From an uncultured Lachnospiraceae bacterium (GTDB lineage: Bacteria; Bacillota; Clostridia; Lachnospirales; Lachnospiraceae): a DNA stretch of 64,000 nucleotides. This document shows, piece by piece, positions 16,591-24,870 of the stretch. A program made the translations under genes and the position numbers. Where the stretch lies: assembly GCA_910579275.1 (NCBI GenBank), contig CAJTTO010000022.1:1-64000 (forward strand), in the 5' to 3' direction. The notes below the pieces were generated by a model. That model did no database searches and was not told the origin of the DNA. It saw nothing but the letters and a program-made list of their open reading frames with translations. Position 1 is the stretch's first letter, and every line of letters begins with the position of its first letter.

Positions 16591-17916
16591 CTAAACTGCC
16601 GGATTATCCAAAATACCGATAAACAACGGCATATCGTTGTCCATGTCCATAATCATGTATATAAATGGCTCATTGAAATAAAGCTCTTTCGTTTCCTCTG
16701 GTTCAAGTGCACCGGCACACATCATCAGGACTGCTGTCACAGCCGCCGCCTCTGTTCCTTCCTCATCCACAATAATTTTAGCCTTCTGTCTTACCAAACC
16801 AATATACAAATTCTCTCCGCTTTCTGCTTTACCAATTTGGTCAAAATTTGCTTTTTCCATATCAAAACATTGCGTCAATCCCATGTTTTTCAGGCATTCC
16901 GTCAAATTTTTATCAAAGGTAATTTCAAATTTCGGGAGCTTCATATCGACTAGTGTAGTCTGCTTATTGACTATCATGTCCTGAATGTCCCGTCCGGTCA
17001 ATCTGCCGTATATGTCTCTGACATTCGTATTGTCTGTAGGTTTTAGTGCGATAAATGCTATATTTTGATTCCCGTCATTTTGATATGGCAGAATAACACC
17101 CTCCGCAAAATCATTTGCTATATAGTCCACCTCTGTTGCATACAGATTCATCATTTCAACCTGTTCCGCATCTTCCTGCCCGCTTTGCAAATAAAAATTT
17201 TCTTTATGGGTGTCGGATGCCTTAAAGGGAATTTGCCACTTCCCCTTGAAGTATACCGTGTTAAAAAGTGCAAGCTGTGTCTGTACGTCCAAGGGTTCCG
17301 TCAGCATCTGGTCAATCATGCCGTTCGTTTTCTCATCAATCCAGTTATTGATATGAGCCATGGTTTCCGCAGTAGACAAGTCAGACTGATATGCCTCAGC
17401 ATTCATTCGGGCTTGAATCGCTTCCATCCATGCATCATTTACAGTAAACGAATCATCTATCCACGCCGAATTGGCAATGGAAAGACATAGCACGTCACTT
17501 TTTGACGGAAAAGTATTCATCATGTTATGTGCGTGCTCCACCATATCTTCCCCAAGCACATGGTCAAATTCATTCTTTGTAGCACCATCTGCCCCAAAGC
17601 CTGCCATGGAAAGTGCAAGGTATGCTGACACAGGAGAAAGGACGGGATTTTTGTCCTCAACATGAAATCCAAGCAGCTCATATCCAAACTCTGACGTTTT
17701 CATTCCCATTTTCTCCTCCTCCTGCACTTGTTCCTGTGAAATCTGTGTTGAAGTCTCAATTTTCTCGGTTTCATTCTCCCTGTCTTCCTCCTGTATTGAT
17801 GGCAGCGTTTGACTTTGCACAGACGACAAAGCTTCATTTCTTGTACTGCCGCATCCCCCCAAAAGACACATGAACGAAAAACCTGCAACAGCGATTAATA
17901 ATTTTTTCCGAACCAT
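16591..17916 (-). CDS. Serpin (serine protease inhibitor), lipoprotein
   Basis: A 441-aa serpin. The N-terminus is a lipoprotein signal (KKLLIAVAGFSFMCLLGGCG), so the inhibitor is probably anchored outside the membrane; a Glu/Gln-rich linker of about 50 residues follows, then a full serpin domain. The reactive-centre hinge EEGTEAAAVTAV (about residues 385-396) has the Thr and small alanines of inhibitory serpins, and counting from the hinge puts P1 at Ala with Cys at P2 in MMCAGAL, which would favour elastase-like proteases (inference). The C-terminal FIYMIMDMDNDMPLFIG is the family signature region. The start is two bases after the stop of the preceding gene, implying translational coupling. 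Confidence 0.93.
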   Translation of the reverse strand: MVRKKLLIAVAGFSFMCLLGGCGSTRNEALSSVQSQTLPSIQEEDRENETEKIETSTQISQEQVQEEEKMGMKTSEFGYELLGFHVEDKNPVLSPVSAYLALSMAGFGADGATKNEFDHVLGEDMVEHAHNMMNTFPSKSDVLCLSIANSAWIDDSFTVNDAWMEAIQARMNAEAYQSDLSTAETMAHINNWIDEKTNGMIDQMLTEPLDVQTQLALFNTVYFKGKWQIPFKASDTHKENFYLQSGQEDAEQVEMMNLYATEVDYIANDFAEGVILPYQNDGNQNIAFIALKPTDNTNVRDIYGRLTGRDIQDMIVNKQTTLVDMKLPKFEITFDKNLTECLKNMGLTQCFDMEKANFDQIGKAESGENLYIGLVRQKAKIIVDEEGTEAAAVTAVLMMCAGALEPEETKELYFNEPFIYMIMDMDNDMPLFIGILDNPAV

Positions 17917-17918
17917 AA

Positions 17919-18257
17919 TTACCCCTCCTTTTCAAAACGGAACGCATACCCATATTCCGGACGCGCATCAAATGTATCGAGTTCTTCTTCTGTAAAAATT
18001 CCCATAAAAAGAAAATCCTCCGAAAGACTTACCGAATATCCCAGTTCTAACAACCGCCTGTACTCCTGCTCTATCAGTGCGTTTCCGGCATCCGTTTGGC
18101 TCAAGTGTTCATAGTGTACGCCCGATTCTGTCGATATATCGCCAAACACATCTATCACAACCGTATACGCATAATTCGGACTGTCATCCTCATAGGAATC
18201 CACCGCCATTGAAGATGTCGGCTCATTCCCTGTACTTCCGGAATCGGTTGCAAACAA
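17919..18257 (-). CDS. Small acidic protein coupled to the serpin
   Basis: An open frame of 112 residues with no recognised domain, ending two bases before the serpin start. The sequence is Ser/Thr/Asp-rich at the N-terminus, then shows beta-like YAYTVVIDVFGD and helical ALIEQEYRRLLELGYSV segments, and ends with EYGYAFRFEKEG. The only start codon is a TTG at 18257 with a poor ribosome site; upstream in frame is a hydrophobic stretch (FINWIFFVLFA) looking like part of a signal peptide, closed by a TGA with no ATG. A good promoter lies just upstream. It may be a 5'-eroded lipoprotein gene, or use an unusual start. Function unknown. Confidence 0.45.
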   Translation of the reverse strand: MFATDSGSTGNEPTSSMAVDSYEDDSPNYAYTVVIDVFGDISTESGVHYEHLSQTDAGNALIEQEYRRLLELGYSVSLSEDFLFMGIFTEEELDTFDARPEYGYAFRFEKEG

Positions 18258-18293
18258 AACAAAAAATATCCAATTTATGAAATTGTTATTCTC

Positions 18294-18321
18294 ATTATAT
18301 CAAATATATCTTCTATTTCAA
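18294..18321 (-). promoter_or_regulatory. Promoter of the serpin operon
   Basis: TTGAAA (18321-18316), a 16-base spacer and TATAAT (18299-18294) with an upstream TG, on the minus strand. The leader to the TTG start would be only about 30 bases. It is divergent to the promoter at 18340-18368. Confidence 0.65.
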
Positions 18322-18339
18322 GTAATCTTGTTTTCCATT

Positions 18340-18368
18340 TTGACAAAGGATTCACATAGTGCTATAGT
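18340..18368 (+). promoter_or_regulatory. Promoter of the small plus-strand gene
   Basis: TTGACA (18340-18345) and TATAGT (18363-18368) with a 17-base spacer, about 70 bases upstream of the start at 18437. Confidence 0.7.
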
Positions 18369-18436
18369 AATTATTTAGAGAGGAACGCAGTTTCTATCAC
18401 TGCACTCCATCGAATACTTTTGAAAGGATGATAAAT

Positions 18437-18712
18437 ATGACACCTGAAGATAAGGAATTATTGGAACGTATTAATGAATATGCAGACAACGTGCTGAAAG
18501 ATTTCGACCCGCAGAAAACACGCGTTTCTTTTCAGTTAGAAAAGCTTAAGCCAATTATGGAAGAAATTGCCAGAGAAAAAGGCTCTACCGTCGAAGAAAT
18601 ATTTATCAAATATATGGATTTGGCAAGCGAAGTCACTGTCAGCCGTGAGACGAAGTTCCAGAATACGATTGGAAATATGACAAAATATGGAGATGTCCAC
18701 GATGCATATTAA
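18437..18712 (+). CDS. Small helical hypothetical protein (91 aa)
   Basis: No family recognised. The 91-aa product starts TPEDKELLERINEYADNVL, is charged and mostly helical, with no membrane segment or cysteines; KYMDLASEVTVSRETKFQN follows in the second half. I prefer the ATG at 18437, placed about eight bases after GAAAGG; the ATG at 18428 directly abuts that site. The gene has its own promoter with near-consensus boxes and a strong terminator, so it is a genuine short transcription unit. It is divergent from the serpin operon and might share control with it, which is inference only. Confidence 0.7.
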   Translation: MTPEDKELLERINEYADNVLKDFDPQKTRVSFQLEKLKPIMEEIAREKGSTVEEIFIKYMDLASEVTVSRETKFQNTIGNMTKYGDVHDAY

Positions 18713-18714
18713 AT

Positions 18715-18743
18715 GAAAAAGAGCCGCTTTCCGGCTCTTTTTC
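18715..18743 (+). terminator. Terminator of the 91-aa gene
   Basis: GAAAAAGAGCCG (18715-18726) pairs perfectly with CGGCTCTTTTTC (18732-18743), and the T-run is part of the stem. It begins three bases after the stop codon. Confidence 0.85.
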
Positions 18744-19298
18744 ATTTCCCCCTCAAAACAGGTTTTCCCTTTCACACATTCCGGCTTCTACACAAACTTC
18801 CCCAAATTTGTTTTCCCGAAGCCATCCCTTTTTACACAACTGAAACACCGTATGTATTTCTTCTATGAACAATGCTTTTTCAAGAACACTGTTCTAAAAA
18901 TATGTAACGTTGTTTCATATAGAAATTATTGCATATTTATTATCTCTTGTCAACACTTTTTTTACCATTTATTAAGGTTTTTTCTAATATAAACGGCATA
19001 ATATACGACTTTTTCTTCGCATGATGCCCATAAGATACAACCACCGCAAAGAACAACGTTACCAACAGGCTCCATATGCCTGTTTCACCCTTTTTCCTCT
19101 GCTAAGCCGCATAATTTGAACAGAAAAGATACGTTCCCAAACCTATGTACCAAATATTATTGGTTATATCTGGCAATCGGCACAACAAAAACAGCACTCC
19201 CATCTGGGAACACTGTTCTTGTTATTGATTGCTCCATCCGGCTCACAACGCTGATTTCTGACCGGACGGAGCATTTCATAGTTGTTTTATTTATATCC
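18744..19298. other. 555-base stretch without a credible gene
   Basis: I find no frame with both a ribosome site and protein-like composition here. The palindrome GAACACTGTTC occurs twice (18884-18894 and 19208-19218). A hairpin AACAGGC/GCCTGTT (19064-19084) is followed by TCACCCTTTTT, so a small plus-strand RNA could end there. A long AT-rich core lies at 18895-19000. A stem just before serA's end is listed separately. Confidence 0.5.
19231..19272 (-). terminator. Stem-loop after serA
   Basis: GCTCCATCCGGCTC (19231-19244) pairs with GACCGGACGGAGC (19260-19272) with two wobble or mismatch positions. It lies 26 bases past the serA stop. No T-run follows on the minus strand, so its role as a terminator is tentative. 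Confidence 0.4.
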
Positions 19299-20462
19299 TT
19301 ACTTTACAACCCTGACTCTGAATACGCCGTCAATATTATTTAACTGCTCAAGTATTTTACTGTCAGCAGACTTTTCTATGTCCATCAGCGTGTACGCATA
19401 TTCGCCTCTTGACTTATTTGTCATGTCACTGATGTTGATTCCCGCTGCGCCAAAAGCAGCCGTAAACTGTGTAATCATGTTCGCTATATTTTTATGGAGT
19501 ATCGCAACTCTTCCGACATTGCCGCAAGTACCCATGTCACAAGCCGGATAATTTACACTGTTTCTGATATTTCCATTTTCAAGGTATTCCTTGAGCTCAT
19601 CCACTGCCATGACTGCACAGTTATCCTCTGATTCTTCTGTGGATGCACCAAGATGCGGAATCACAATACATCCCTTCTGACCTGCCGTAGTGGCATTAGG
19701 GAAGTCTGATACATACTTTTTGACCTTTCCTGATTCCAATGCAGAAATCATATCCTTCTCATTTACAAGAAGATCCCTTGCAAAATTCAGCACAACAACA
19801 CCCTGTTTCATCTTTGCAATCGCGGCTGCATTAATCATGCCCTTTGTGGCATCCATAAGCGGAACATGAACGGTAATAAAATCACAGGAAGCATAAATAT
19901 CATCAACATTGATAACGTGTGTAACCTCTCGCGAAAGCTTCAGTGCGGCATCTACGGAAAGATAAGGGTCGTAGCCGTACACATCCATTCCAAGTGCCAC
20001 TGCCGCATTTGCAACCCTGATGCCAATTGCCCCAAGACCGATAATGCCGAGCTTTTTCCCCTGAATCTCTGTTCCCGCAAAATTCTTTTTCTCTTTTTCT
20101 GCATCTTTTCCGACAGTCTCAGAACCAGCATTTGCTTTCACCCAGTCAATTCCGCCGGTTATATCTCTTGAAGCGAGCAGCATACCGGCAATAACAAGCT
20201 CCTTTACACCGTTTGCGTTTGCACCAGGTGTATTGAACACGACAACTCCCTGCTCTGCACATTTCTCAAGCGGAATATTGTTGACACCGGCTCCGGCTCT
20301 TGCAACTGCCAGAAGGGTCTCGGGCAGTTCCATTTCATGCATGGACGCACTCCTGACAAGCACGCCTTCTGCCTTTGCAATATCATCTGTTGTCTGATAA
20401 TTCTCTGTAAATCTTGATAAACCTATATCAGAAATAGGATTCAGGCATTTATACTGATACAT
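19299..20462 (-). CDS. serA: D-3-phosphoglycerate dehydrogenase
   Basis: First committed step of serine synthesis: 3-phosphoglycerate to 3-phosphohydroxypyruvate with NAD. The 387-aa protein has the substrate domain, the Rossmann motif LGIIGLGAIGIRVANAA (about residues 143-159), the catalytic region VIPHLGASTEESEDNCA (about 273-289) and a C-terminal ACT domain (about 315-387) for serine feedback, giving the short ACT-containing type. The ATG overlaps the serC stop by one base (TAATG), so the two are translationally coupled. The ACT domain ends in VFRVRVVK. No serB is nearby. Confidence 0.95.
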   Translation of the reverse strand: MYQYKCLNPISDIGLSRFTENYQTTDDIAKAEGVLVRSASMHEMELPETLLAVARAGAGVNNIPLEKCAEQGVVVFNTPGANANGVKELVIAGMLLASRDITGGIDWVKANAGSETVGKDAEKEKKNFAGTEIQGKKLGIIGLGAIGIRVANAAVALGMDVYGYDPYLSVDAALKLSREVTHVINVDDIYASCDFITVHVPLMDATKGMINAAAIAKMKQGVVVLNFARDLLVNEKDMISALESGKVKKYVSDFPNATTAGQKGCIVIPHLGASTEESEDNCAVMAVDELKEYLENGNIRNSVNYPACDMGTCGNVGRVAILHKNIANMITQFTAAFGAAGINISDMTNKSRGEYAYTLMDIEKSADSKILEQLNNIDGVFRVRVVK

Positions 20463-21544
20463 TATGCATTTTCCTCCTCAAATTTCTTCATAAACGCTAC
20501 AAGCTTCTCAACACCCTCAATAGGCATCGCATTGTAAATGCTTGCACGCATGCCGCCAACGGTTCTATGTCCCTTAAGGTTCTCAAAACCTGCCTCTTTC
20601 GCTTCCTTTACAAACTTCGCGTCCAGCTCCTCGCTTCCTGTGACAAACGGTACATTCATAAGCGAACGGTCTTCTTTTGCGACAGTTCCCTTAAAGAGCT
20701 TGCTCTCATCAAGAAAATCATAAAGAATCTTTGCCTTCTTCTCATTGTACGCTTTCATCTTTTCGAGTCCGCCCATTTTCTTGAGCCACTTAAACACCTT
20801 TCCACAGATGTAAATGCCATACGCAGGCGGTGTATTATATAAGGAATCATTATCCGCATGTGTCTTATATTTTAACATGGTCGGTGTTCCCGCAAGGACA
20901 TCATCTGTGATGAGATCTTCCCTGATGATTACAATAACAACACCCGCAGGCCCGATATTCTTCTGAACGCCGCCATAAATGACGCCGTATTTCGTGACAT
21001 CTACAGGCTCTGACAAAAAGCATGAAGACACGTCGGCAACAAGTGTTTTTCCCTTTGTGTTGGGCAAGGTCTTGAACTTTGTGCCATAAATTGTATTGTT
21101 TTCACAAATATACACATAGTCGGCATCTTCGGAAATAGGTAAATCCGAACAATCCGGTATGTAAGAGAATGTCTTATCCTCGCTGGAAGCAATCTTGTTT
21201 GCCTTTCCATAAATGCACGCTTCCTGATATGCTTTCTTTGCCCACTGGCCGGTAACAATATAGTCCGCCACCCCATTTTTCATCAGGTTCATCGGTATCA
21301 TGGCAAACTGCTGGCTTGCGCCGCCTTGCAGGAACAGAACCTTATAATTGTCCGGAATATTCATAAGCTCCCTCAAGTCCGCTTCCGCTTCCTTGATAAT
21401 TGTATCATATGCTTTCGAACGGTGGCTCATCTCCATTACGGACATTCCAGTTCCTTTATAATCTAACATCTCATCTGCAGCTTCTTTAAGGACTTCTTCA
21501 GGTAAAACTGCGGGACCTGCTGAAAAGTTGTACACTCTGGACAC
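20462..21544 (-). CDS. serC: Phosphoserine aminotransferase
   Basis: Second step of serine synthesis: glutamate-dependent amination of 3-phosphohydroxypyruvate to phosphoserine, with PLP. The 360-aa protein begins RVYNFSAGPAVLPEEVL, has GGASQQFAMIPMNL (about residues 75-88), and the PLP lysine in YGGVQKNIGPAG (about 190-201). The start codon is GTG, supported by AGGAGG nine bases upstream. It is the first gene of serC-serA. I found no T-box or other recognisable riboswitch in the 98 bases ahead of it. Confidence 0.95.
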   Translation of the reverse strand: MSRVYNFSAGPAVLPEEVLKEAADEMLDYKGTGMSVMEMSHRSKAYDTIIKEAEADLRELMNIPDNYKVLFLQGGASQQFAMIPMNLMKNGVADYIVTGQWAKKAYQEACIYGKANKIASSEDKTFSYIPDCSDLPISEDADYVYICENNTIYGTKFKTLPNTKGKTLVADVSSCFLSEPVDVTKYGVIYGGVQKNIGPAGVVIVIIREDLITDDVLAGTPTMLKYKTHADNDSLYNTPPAYGIYICGKVFKWLKKMGGLEKMKAYNEKKAKILYDFLDESKLFKGTVAKEDRSLMNVPFVTGSEELDAKFVKEAKEAGFENLKGHRTVGGMRASIYNAMPIEGVEKLVAFMKKFEEENA

Positions 21545-21642
21545 TTTCTAACTCCTCCTGATTTCTCATTAATTTCTTTTAATCTATATAAACAACATTA
21601 TGCACAATGAAAATGTTGAATATCTCATGAGCAGACAACGCT

Positions 21643-23091
21643 CTAGTAAAACATTATGACTGGCGTACCTGTCTCCACTAGACCATACAATTCTGTCATT
21701 ATCTCAAGCGGTGTATTGATGCAGCCATGCGAGCCATCTGTCTTATATATGTCTCCACCAAACTCTCCACGCCATGTGGCATCATGAATTCCAATATTAC
21801 CATAGACTGCCATCCAGTATTTTACAGGCGTTGCATAATTAGCACCTCTTAATACCCTGTTTCTCTGCTTAAAATATACAAAACAGACTTTTGCCGGCGT
21901 ATCCCATCCACGCGATGCGTTTCCGGTTACAACCGGAGTATCTATGACTATGTTTCCATCCACATAATAATACATATGCTGATTCCCCATATCTATTTCA
22001 ATATAGGTATCGCCGATATCATCAGCGCCTTTCTCTTTTGCCTCGGATATGTAATGCGGGATTCTGACACCACTTTCCTTGTTGAGAAACGCATTTCGCA
22101 AAAACGCAGCTTCAGCCTTTTCGTCAATTGCATTTCCGTAACTTCCACTGGCGACTTCTACAACATCACCTCTGGTTGTCTGAAACATTCTCTCTTTGCC
22201 AACCGTATTATAGGTCAGCGATAAATATGCAACATACTCCTCTATCATTGTCTCATCCAGAACGGGATGATTCTCCTCATCAAAGATAATGCTGCCATTG
22301 TCATCCAATGCCATCCAGTCAGCAACTACATTTTTGTCAATGACTTCCTCCCTGTCCCCAAATTGGTAAGTCATATGAAACGCCTGAAACGCACTGATGC
22401 CTTCCCATTTGGCAAGTGTATCTTTCATCTCCGGCGTGTGCGGAATGCTCTGATAACATATCTGTTTGTTTGTATCATCGGACAAATCAATATCATGAAA
22501 CGGATTTCCCACATATGTTAATTGATTAACAATCTCATCACAAATCAATTCTACCGCATTTTCCTTCAAAAGTAAATCTTTTGTTTTATCCACAAGGATA
22601 TACCCGTCCGTTTCACTCCGGACGATAGAAATCGTGTTCTGTGCATCGTACAAACGCTCATTCAGCCAGTCAAGCTCTCCAAGCTTCGTCTTTATGACAT
22701 CAACATCATAACAGTATGCAGGCAGAATCTGATATATTCTCGGCGTGCGTAAATTTTCAAGCCAAGTAAAATGATTTGTTTCATTTATCAGACAATTTTT
22801 CACCATGTTATCATAAGCAACATGCACATCAAATTCACTGAGAGACAATTCATGTATCCTGCCATCCATCGTGCGGACACGCATTTTATCCGAATCCAGA
22901 TCATAGGAATCCTGCAGCATTGCCGAAACTTCCTTCGGTGTCATTCCAGTACAGTAAATACCGTTAATCCATACGCGCGCAGGAAAGACACCGTAATAAC
23001 AATAATATGTATTTAATGCGACAACCACTGCTGCTGCCAGCAATGATGCCGCACCGATTACACTGATGAACCAAATAAAAACTTTCTTCAT
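21643..23091 (-). CDS. L,D-transpeptidase (YkuD domain), membrane-anchored
   Basis: A 482-aa cell-wall enzyme that forms L,D-crosslinks in peptidoglycan or links other molecules to it. Residues 5-25 form a membrane anchor; the extracellular part contains an N-terminal substrate-binding-like region (about 35-330) and a C-terminal YkuD domain, whose motif HDATWRG followed by GSHGCINTP carries the catalytic histidine and cysteine (about Cys457). Length and order match the clostridial proteins with PG_binding_4-type domains. AAGG precedes the ATG at 23091. It is transcribed alone between serC and ilvB. Confidence 0.9.
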   Translation of the reverse strand: MKKVFIWFISVIGAASLLAAAVVVALNTYYCYYGVFPARVWINGIYCTGMTPKEVSAMLQDSYDLDSDKMRVRTMDGRIHELSLSEFDVHVAYDNMVKNCLINETNHFTWLENLRTPRIYQILPAYCYDVDVIKTKLGELDWLNERLYDAQNTISIVRSETDGYILVDKTKDLLLKENAVELICDEIVNQLTYVGNPFHDIDLSDDTNKQICYQSIPHTPEMKDTLAKWEGISAFQAFHMTYQFGDREEVIDKNVVADWMALDDNGSIIFDEENHPVLDETMIEEYVAYLSLTYNTVGKERMFQTTRGDVVEVASGSYGNAIDEKAEAAFLRNAFLNKESGVRIPHYISEAKEKGADDIGDTYIEIDMGNQHMYYYVDGNIVIDTPVVTGNASRGWDTPAKVCFVYFKQRNRVLRGANYATPVKYWMAVYGNIGIHDATWRGEFGGDIYKTDGSHGCINTPLEIMTELYGLVETGTPVIMFY

Positions 23092-23161
23092 GGTGAACCT
23101 TACTTTATCGTATGCTTTGTGCTGTCAATAGCCTGAAAATACAGGTATCCGCATCAAACGA

Positions 23162-24841
23162 TTACTGACGTTTACTCAAATCCTCCGCATCAAATGCCTC
23201 GCTGATGGCGGCACCCGCCGGAACCATTGGAAATACCTTGTCGTCTTCCTCAATAATGCACTCAATCACAACAGGCTTTTGAAGGGATATTGCCTTTTCA
23301 AGAGCCGGTGCGACCTCCTCACGCTTTGTGACACGGATTGCCTCACATCCAAGCCCCTCCGAAACCTTTATAAAATCGACTTTGTCCGTAAGAATTGTCT
23401 GCGAGTACCGCTTATCATAGAACAGGGTCTGCCACTGTCTTACCATGCCAAGTACATGATTGTTTATAATAATCTGTATAATTGGGATGTTATACCGGCT
23501 TGCTGTCGCCAGCTCATTCATATTCATTCTAAAACACCCGTCACCGGCAATATTGACACATATTTTGTCCGGCATGCCGACTTTGGCTCCGATGCATGCG
23601 CCAAGCCCGTAACCCATTGTGCCAAGTCCTCCCGAAGAAAGAAATGTGCGGGGTTCCGTATACTGGTAAAATTGCGCTGCCCACATCTGATGCTGACCGA
23701 CATCCGTAGATACAATCGCCTTTCCTTCGGTGACTCTGTCAAGTTCCTCAATAATATATGGGCATGTCAGCTTATCAGACTCATATTTTAACGGATATTT
23801 CGCTTTCAAATCTTTAATCTGCGCAATCCACGCATCATGTTCCTGCTGTTCCAGCTTACTGTTAAGTTCCTTTAAAACAGTCTTCAAGTCTCCGATTACA
23901 GAGGCATCCGTCCTGATATTTTTGTTAATCTCTGCTGCATCAATATCAATATGCAGTATTTTTGCATTCTCCGCAAACTTCTTCGCATTGCCTACTACCC
24001 TGTCGGAAAAACGTGCCCCCAACGCTATCAGCAGGTCACACTGGCTGACACCAAAATTAGATGTCTTCGTGCCATGCATCCCTATCATGCCCGTATAAAG
24101 CGCATGCTTTCCGTCAAAAGCACCTTTTCCCATAAGCGTATCGCACACAGGCGCCTGTATTTTCTCGGCAAATTCTTTTACTTCCCTTGCGGCTCCAGAA
24201 ATAATTGCACCGCCGCCAAGATAGATATATGGCTTTTTCGCATTTTTAATCAACGCAAGGGCAATATTGATATCTTCTTCTGTATATGCGTTTTTCACAA
24301 CAGGTGGTTCCGGCTTTGCCGGAACAAATTCACACTTGTTCGCTGTGACATCTTTCGTAATATCGACAAGTACAGGTCCCGGTCTTCCTGACTTTGCTAT
24401 CTTAAACGCCTTTCTAATCGTGTCGGCAAGCTTTGTGACATCCTTTACGATATAGCCATGTTTTGTTATCGGCATCGTCACGCCTGCGATGTCAACCTCC
24501 TGAAACGTATCCTTTCCAAGCAGGGGCAGATTTACATTGGCTGTAATTGCCACAAGCGGGACAGAATCCATATAGGCTGTCGCAATTCCTGTGACAAGGT
24601 TTGTTGCACCTGGACCGCTCGTCGCAAGACAGACGCCGACTTTTCCTGTCGCACGCGCATATCCGTCCGCGGCGTGGGAAGCTCCCTGCTCATGAGATGT
24701 AAGGATATGGCGAATCTCATCGCTGTGTTTGTATAACTCATCATAAATATTTAAAATCGTTCCGCCCGGATAGCCAAAAACAGTGTCAACTCCCTGCTCC
24801 TTCAGACATTCAATAACGATTTGTGAACCTGTCAACTGCAT
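23162..24841 (-). CDS. ilvB: Acetolactate synthase, large subunit
   Basis: Thiamine-diphosphate enzyme condensing two pyruvates, or pyruvate with 2-oxobutyrate, at the start of valine, leucine and isoleucine synthesis. The 559-aa protein shows FGYPGGTILNIYDEL with the region of the catalytic glutamate in SHEQGASHAADGYARATG, an FAD-type middle domain, and the TPP motif GDGCFRMNMNEL (about residues 443-454) ending in NN. The start at 24841 has GGAGGATAAAT; the longer in-frame start lacks a site. It is the third gene of leuB-ilvD-ilvB. No ilvN regulatory subunit or ilvC is present here. Confidence 0.94.
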   Translation of the reverse strand: MQLTGSQIVIECLKEQGVDTVFGYPGGTILNIYDELYKHSDEIRHILTSHEQGASHAADGYARATGKVGVCLATSGPGATNLVTGIATAYMDSVPLVAITANVNLPLLGKDTFQEVDIAGVTMPITKHGYIVKDVTKLADTIRKAFKIAKSGRPGPVLVDITKDVTANKCEFVPAKPEPPVVKNAYTEEDINIALALIKNAKKPYIYLGGGAIISGAAREVKEFAEKIQAPVCDTLMGKGAFDGKHALYTGMIGMHGTKTSNFGVSQCDLLIALGARFSDRVVGNAKKFAENAKILHIDIDAAEINKNIRTDASVIGDLKTVLKELNSKLEQQEHDAWIAQIKDLKAKYPLKYESDKLTCPYIIEELDRVTEGKAIVSTDVGQHQMWAAQFYQYTEPRTFLSSGGLGTMGYGLGACIGAKVGMPDKICVNIAGDGCFRMNMNELATASRYNIPIIQIIINNHVLGMVRQWQTLFYDKRYSQTILTDKVDFIKVSEGLGCEAIRVTKREEVAPALEKAISLQKPVVIECIIEEDDKVFPMVPAGAAISEAFDAEDLSKRQ

Positions 24842-24870
24842 ATTTATCCTCCATTTACCCAATACTGTTT

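Noticed and set aside
19116..19343. Plus-strand frame of 75 codons before serA
   Set aside because: It overlaps the serA 3' end and a stem-loop, has no ribosome site and no protein-like pattern.
21545..21642. Serine T-box or other riboswitch ahead of serC
   Set aside because: I see neither a T-box motif nor a terminator/antiterminator pair; the interval is only 98 bases.
23119..23145. TTGACA-like promoter for the L,D-transpeptidase gene
   Set aside because: The spacing to the best -10 (TAAAGT) is only 15 bases, too short to support a call.
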